Part shown: piece by piece, positions 22,535 to 23,994 of the stretch
Position numbering within the stretch: the stretch's first letter is position 1
How the letters are laid out: every line of letters starts with the position of its first letter
DNA from: Kordiimonadaceae bacterium UBA4441
GTDB lineage: Bacteria > Pseudomonadota > Alphaproteobacteria > Sphingomonadales > Emcibacteraceae
Direction: 5' to 3'
Length of the DNA stretch: 23,994 bases
Assembly: GCA_002390425.1 (NCBI GenBank)
Contig: DGPL01000038.1
Span: 78,529 to 102,522, forward strand
The notes under the pieces: model-generated
The model's database searches: none
What the model was told of the DNA's origin: nothing
Seen by the model: the letters and a program-made list of their open reading frames with translations, nothing else
Position numbers and translations under genes: made by a program

Positions 22535-23194
22535 GTGATTATCGATTTAGATCGTGAAACAAATAGAGATAAGGCCACTGACGAGCAAATTTTCGAGCTA
22601 TGTAGACGTATTTGGGCAAATGAAGAGCTTTATACTGCCTTTAATCGCGTTGGTATAGATGGTTATTTTGAAATGGATGAATACTTAAAGATTCATGAAA
22701 TAGTCATCGAATATTGGCAAGAGGGCGACGGTAATACGTATCTTGGTGATTTATTTCTTTCTGAAGCGATTATAAGACGGTTCGTTGCAGAAGAGTTTCC
22801 AGATATAGAAAGCGATGAAAGTCGAGCTTTTATTGAAAAACACAGACCACAAAGACATGATGACGGTAGCTTAATGCAAGCTGTTCCAGTATCCGTTGAT
22901 GAAGTGCTGGAGTTTATCGAAGATCTGAGAAAAATGCCTGGTATTGAAGAATTTTGTGACAATAGTGATAAAGCATTTTCAAGTGCTAATCGTGACAAGA
23001 TTGAAGAAATGCAGTTAAAAGAAAGCTATCTTGCAGAACGTTTTCGCCGCAAAAAGGGTTATATGGAAAAGCTTGGTTATATTGAAGCCTTTAATGTGAT
23101 GAAAGACTTGCTTAAGGGCGAATTTAAACAAGATATTAATTCAGAGCGCCTTAAAGACCGCATTAATCAAAGTTTACAATTCTGGGAATATTGA
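22535..23194 (+). CDS. Unknown charged soluble protein (about 219 aa)
   Basis: The frame opens at TTG 22523, but GGAG (22525-22528) with six bases to GTG 22535 makes GTG the likely start. The protein is acidic and helical throughout without signal peptide or membrane segment. It contains charged helices such as ATDEQIFELCRRIWANEELY, DEVLEFIEDLRKMPGIEEF and KESYLAERFRRKKGYMEKLG. It has two short segments rich in aromatic residues (GYFEMDEYLKIHEIVIEYWQ and a C-terminal FWEY). I do not recognise a family. It lies between two Sel1-type lipoprotein paralogs, all in the same direction, but has no sequence similarity to them. Intact frame, normal codon use for the window. Confidence 0.65.
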   Translation: MIIDLDRETNRDKATDEQIFELCRRIWANEELYTAFNRVGIDGYFEMDEYLKIHEIVIEYWQEGDGNTYLGDLFLSEAIIRRFVAEEFPDIESDESRAFIEKHRPQRHDDGSLMQAVPVSVDEVLEFIEDLRKMPGIEEFCDNSDKAFSSANRDKIEEMQLKESYLAERFRRKKGYMEKLGYIEAFNVMKDLLKGEFKQDINSERLKDRINQSLQFWEY

Positions 23195-23261
23195 TTTTCT
23201 ACCCGAATTACTGGTACCATAATGATGATGTCTGATTATTAATTTTATTTTATGACATATT

Positions 23262-23708
23262 ATGGGGGCCATCATTAAGTATTTTGCCATTATATTTATT
23301 TCTTTATGTCTCACTTCCTGTGGGACATTCAGAAAAGACTGTAGTCAATTATATTCTGGATTTGGTCAAGAAGAAAGTCTTGAGTATCGTTCTTGCAAAG
23401 CAGGAAATGGTGATAAGGAATATGAATTTCAATTAGGTATGGCAGCTTATCTTTTAGGTAAATATAAAGAGGCACGTACCTTATTCCAAAGTGCGACTTA
23501 TGATGAGCCGAGCACAATATCAATATACCAGCCACCAGTGGGAAACCAAAAATATGGTTCAATTCTTCGGATTGATAACGGGTTAGCAGAAGCTGGTCAT
23601 TTGAGTGCAAAATATATGCTTTCGGAAATTTATCGGAACGGTAAAGGAGTAAAGATCAATATCAAACGCGCAGATAAATTCTTAAAAAAAGCATGGGTAG
23701 TAAAGTAA
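23262..23708 (+). CDS. Sel1-type lipoprotein
   Basis: Signal peptide and lipobox: GAIIKYFAIIFISLCLTSC, Cys20. The mature protein has a paired-cysteine N-terminus (RKDCSQLYSGFGQEES, SCKAGNGD), then a TPR/Sel1 region: KEYEFQLGMAAYLLGKYKEA, GHLSAKYMLSEIYRNGKGVK and IKRADKFLKKAW. It is paralogous to the broken gene at 21870. The frame ends VVK-TAA, but the next frame overlaps it at 23693 and may continue it after one missing base (GCATGGGTAG to GCATGGGGTAG), giving one larger protein to 23890. The ribosome site is weak. Confidence 0.72.
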   Translation: MGAIIKYFAIIFISLCLTSCGTFRKDCSQLYSGFGQEESLEYRSCKAGNGDKEYEFQLGMAAYLLGKYKEARTLFQSATYDEPSTISIYQPPVGNQKYGSILRIDNGLAEAGHLSAKYMLSEIYRNGKGVKINIKRADKFLKKAWVVK

Positions 23709-23890
23709 TAATCAACGAAAAAAATGATTATTATGAGATTAAAAGTAATCGATATTTAAGAGGAATGGCTGGAACGACAAGTCCTATGCAACATTACATT
23801 GATTATTACAATGAGGCTGTTACAAATGGAAATATAGAAAAAAATATTGATGGTTTTAAAGTTATGAAAAGAAAAATTCAGGACGGGTAA
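23693..23890 (+). CDS. Unknown 65-aa frame, maybe the C-terminus of the preceding lipoprotein
   Basis: The frame starts at ATG 23693, overlapping the preceding gene by 16 bases and without an independent ribosome site. It reads KVIINEKNDYYEIKSNRYLR, AGTTSPMQHYIDYYNEAVTN and IDGFKVMKRKIQDG. One missing G in GCATGGGTAG would fuse it in frame to the lipoprotein (KKAWGSKVIINEKN). As a separate protein it is small and uncharacterised. Confidence 0.4.
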   Translation: MGSKVIINEKNDYYEIKSNRYLRGMAGTTSPMQHYIDYYNEAVTNGNIEKNIDGFKVMKRKIQDG

Positions 23891-23891
23891 A

Positions 23892-23981
23892 ATGAAATTA
23901 ATTTTAAGTGCAATTTTTTTAATAATGAATATATCCTTGGCAAATTGCGAAGAGTTTATTCTTAACACTGAAGATGGTTAA
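23892..23981 (+). CDS. Exported protein N-terminus, interrupted by TAA near the window edge
   Basis: ATG 23892 (AGGA nine to twelve bases upstream) begins a signal peptide MKLILSAIFLIMNISLANC, then EEFILNTEDG and TAA 23979-23981. The same frame continues RYSP to the edge of the window. Either a 29-residue peptide or a longer exported protein broken by another ochre codon. It starts one base after the preceding stop, so it belongs to the same transcription unit. Too short to assign. Confidence 0.4.
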   Translation: MKLILSAIFLIMNISLANCEEFILNTEDG

Positions 23982-23994
23982 AGATATTCGCCGT

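Noticed and set aside
1..23994. CRISPR array, prophage or insertion sequence
   Set aside because: No regularly spaced long repeats, no transposase, integrase or phage structural motif was found. The only phased repeat is the 55-bp array at 1468, too short for CRISPR.

Overview
AT-rich bacterial chromosome segment, most likely from an alphaproteobacterium-like Gram-negative. The evidence for this is an outer-membrane beta-barrel gene, several lipobox lipoproteins, a porin fragment, an EAL-domain remnant, a tRNA-Cys with encoded CCA, and an FtsX-type permease remnant with the usual proteobacterial C-terminus. The class-level assignment is inference. I see no transposase, integrase, phage structural gene or CRISPR array.

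Layout. 0-9 kb is mostly ordinary: a flavodoxin-family gene cut by the left edge, an outer-membrane barrel protein with an unusual 11-bp-periodic upstream repeat, a GNAT acetyltransferase, a secreted S9 peptidase, a gamma-glutamyltransferase of the YwrD-like branch, a TPR protein, a PAS/histidine kinase with a one-base frameshift, and yaiI. Between 5.9 and 6.8 kb the 3' parts of a porin gene and an EAL gene run convergently into each other, which marks an old deletion or rearrangement. At 9.0-9.4 kb an FtsX permease remnant abuts the 3' end of tRNA-Cys. 9.5-16.4 kb is accessory DNA: two tandem paralogous lipoproteins (the second with a PDZ domain and broken), a decayed secreted HNH nuclease, two tandem paralogous coiled-coil-like proteins (the first broken by two ochre codons), a lipoprotein, a DUF2975/YozG-type regulator pair, a tail fragment of a giant adhesin, and small membrane or unknown proteins. 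16.35-16.65 kb is a dense noncoding region of palindromes. 16.6-18.6 kb holds an AhpD-like protein and two Sel1-repeat proteins on the minus strand. 18.6-21.8 kb is a divergent cluster of LysR, LysE, LysE and homoserine dehydrogenase, in which the LysR gene and the second LysE gene are broken. 21.8 kb to the end holds Sel1-type lipoprotein paralogs and unknown genes, several disrupted.

The strongest overall pattern is gene breakage. About eight genes carry an apparent one-base deletion and one more a two-base deletion; about five internal in-frame stops in conserved contexts are all TAA. Intact genes end in TAA too, so I read this as gene decay (or, for the indels, possible assembly error) rather than recoding. 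The best candidates for new biology are the 11-bp-phased repeat (1468-1522), the structured noncoding region (16380-16649), the tandem lipoprotein/PDZ family (9506-10920) and the paired amino-acid exporter/homoserine dehydrogenase cluster.
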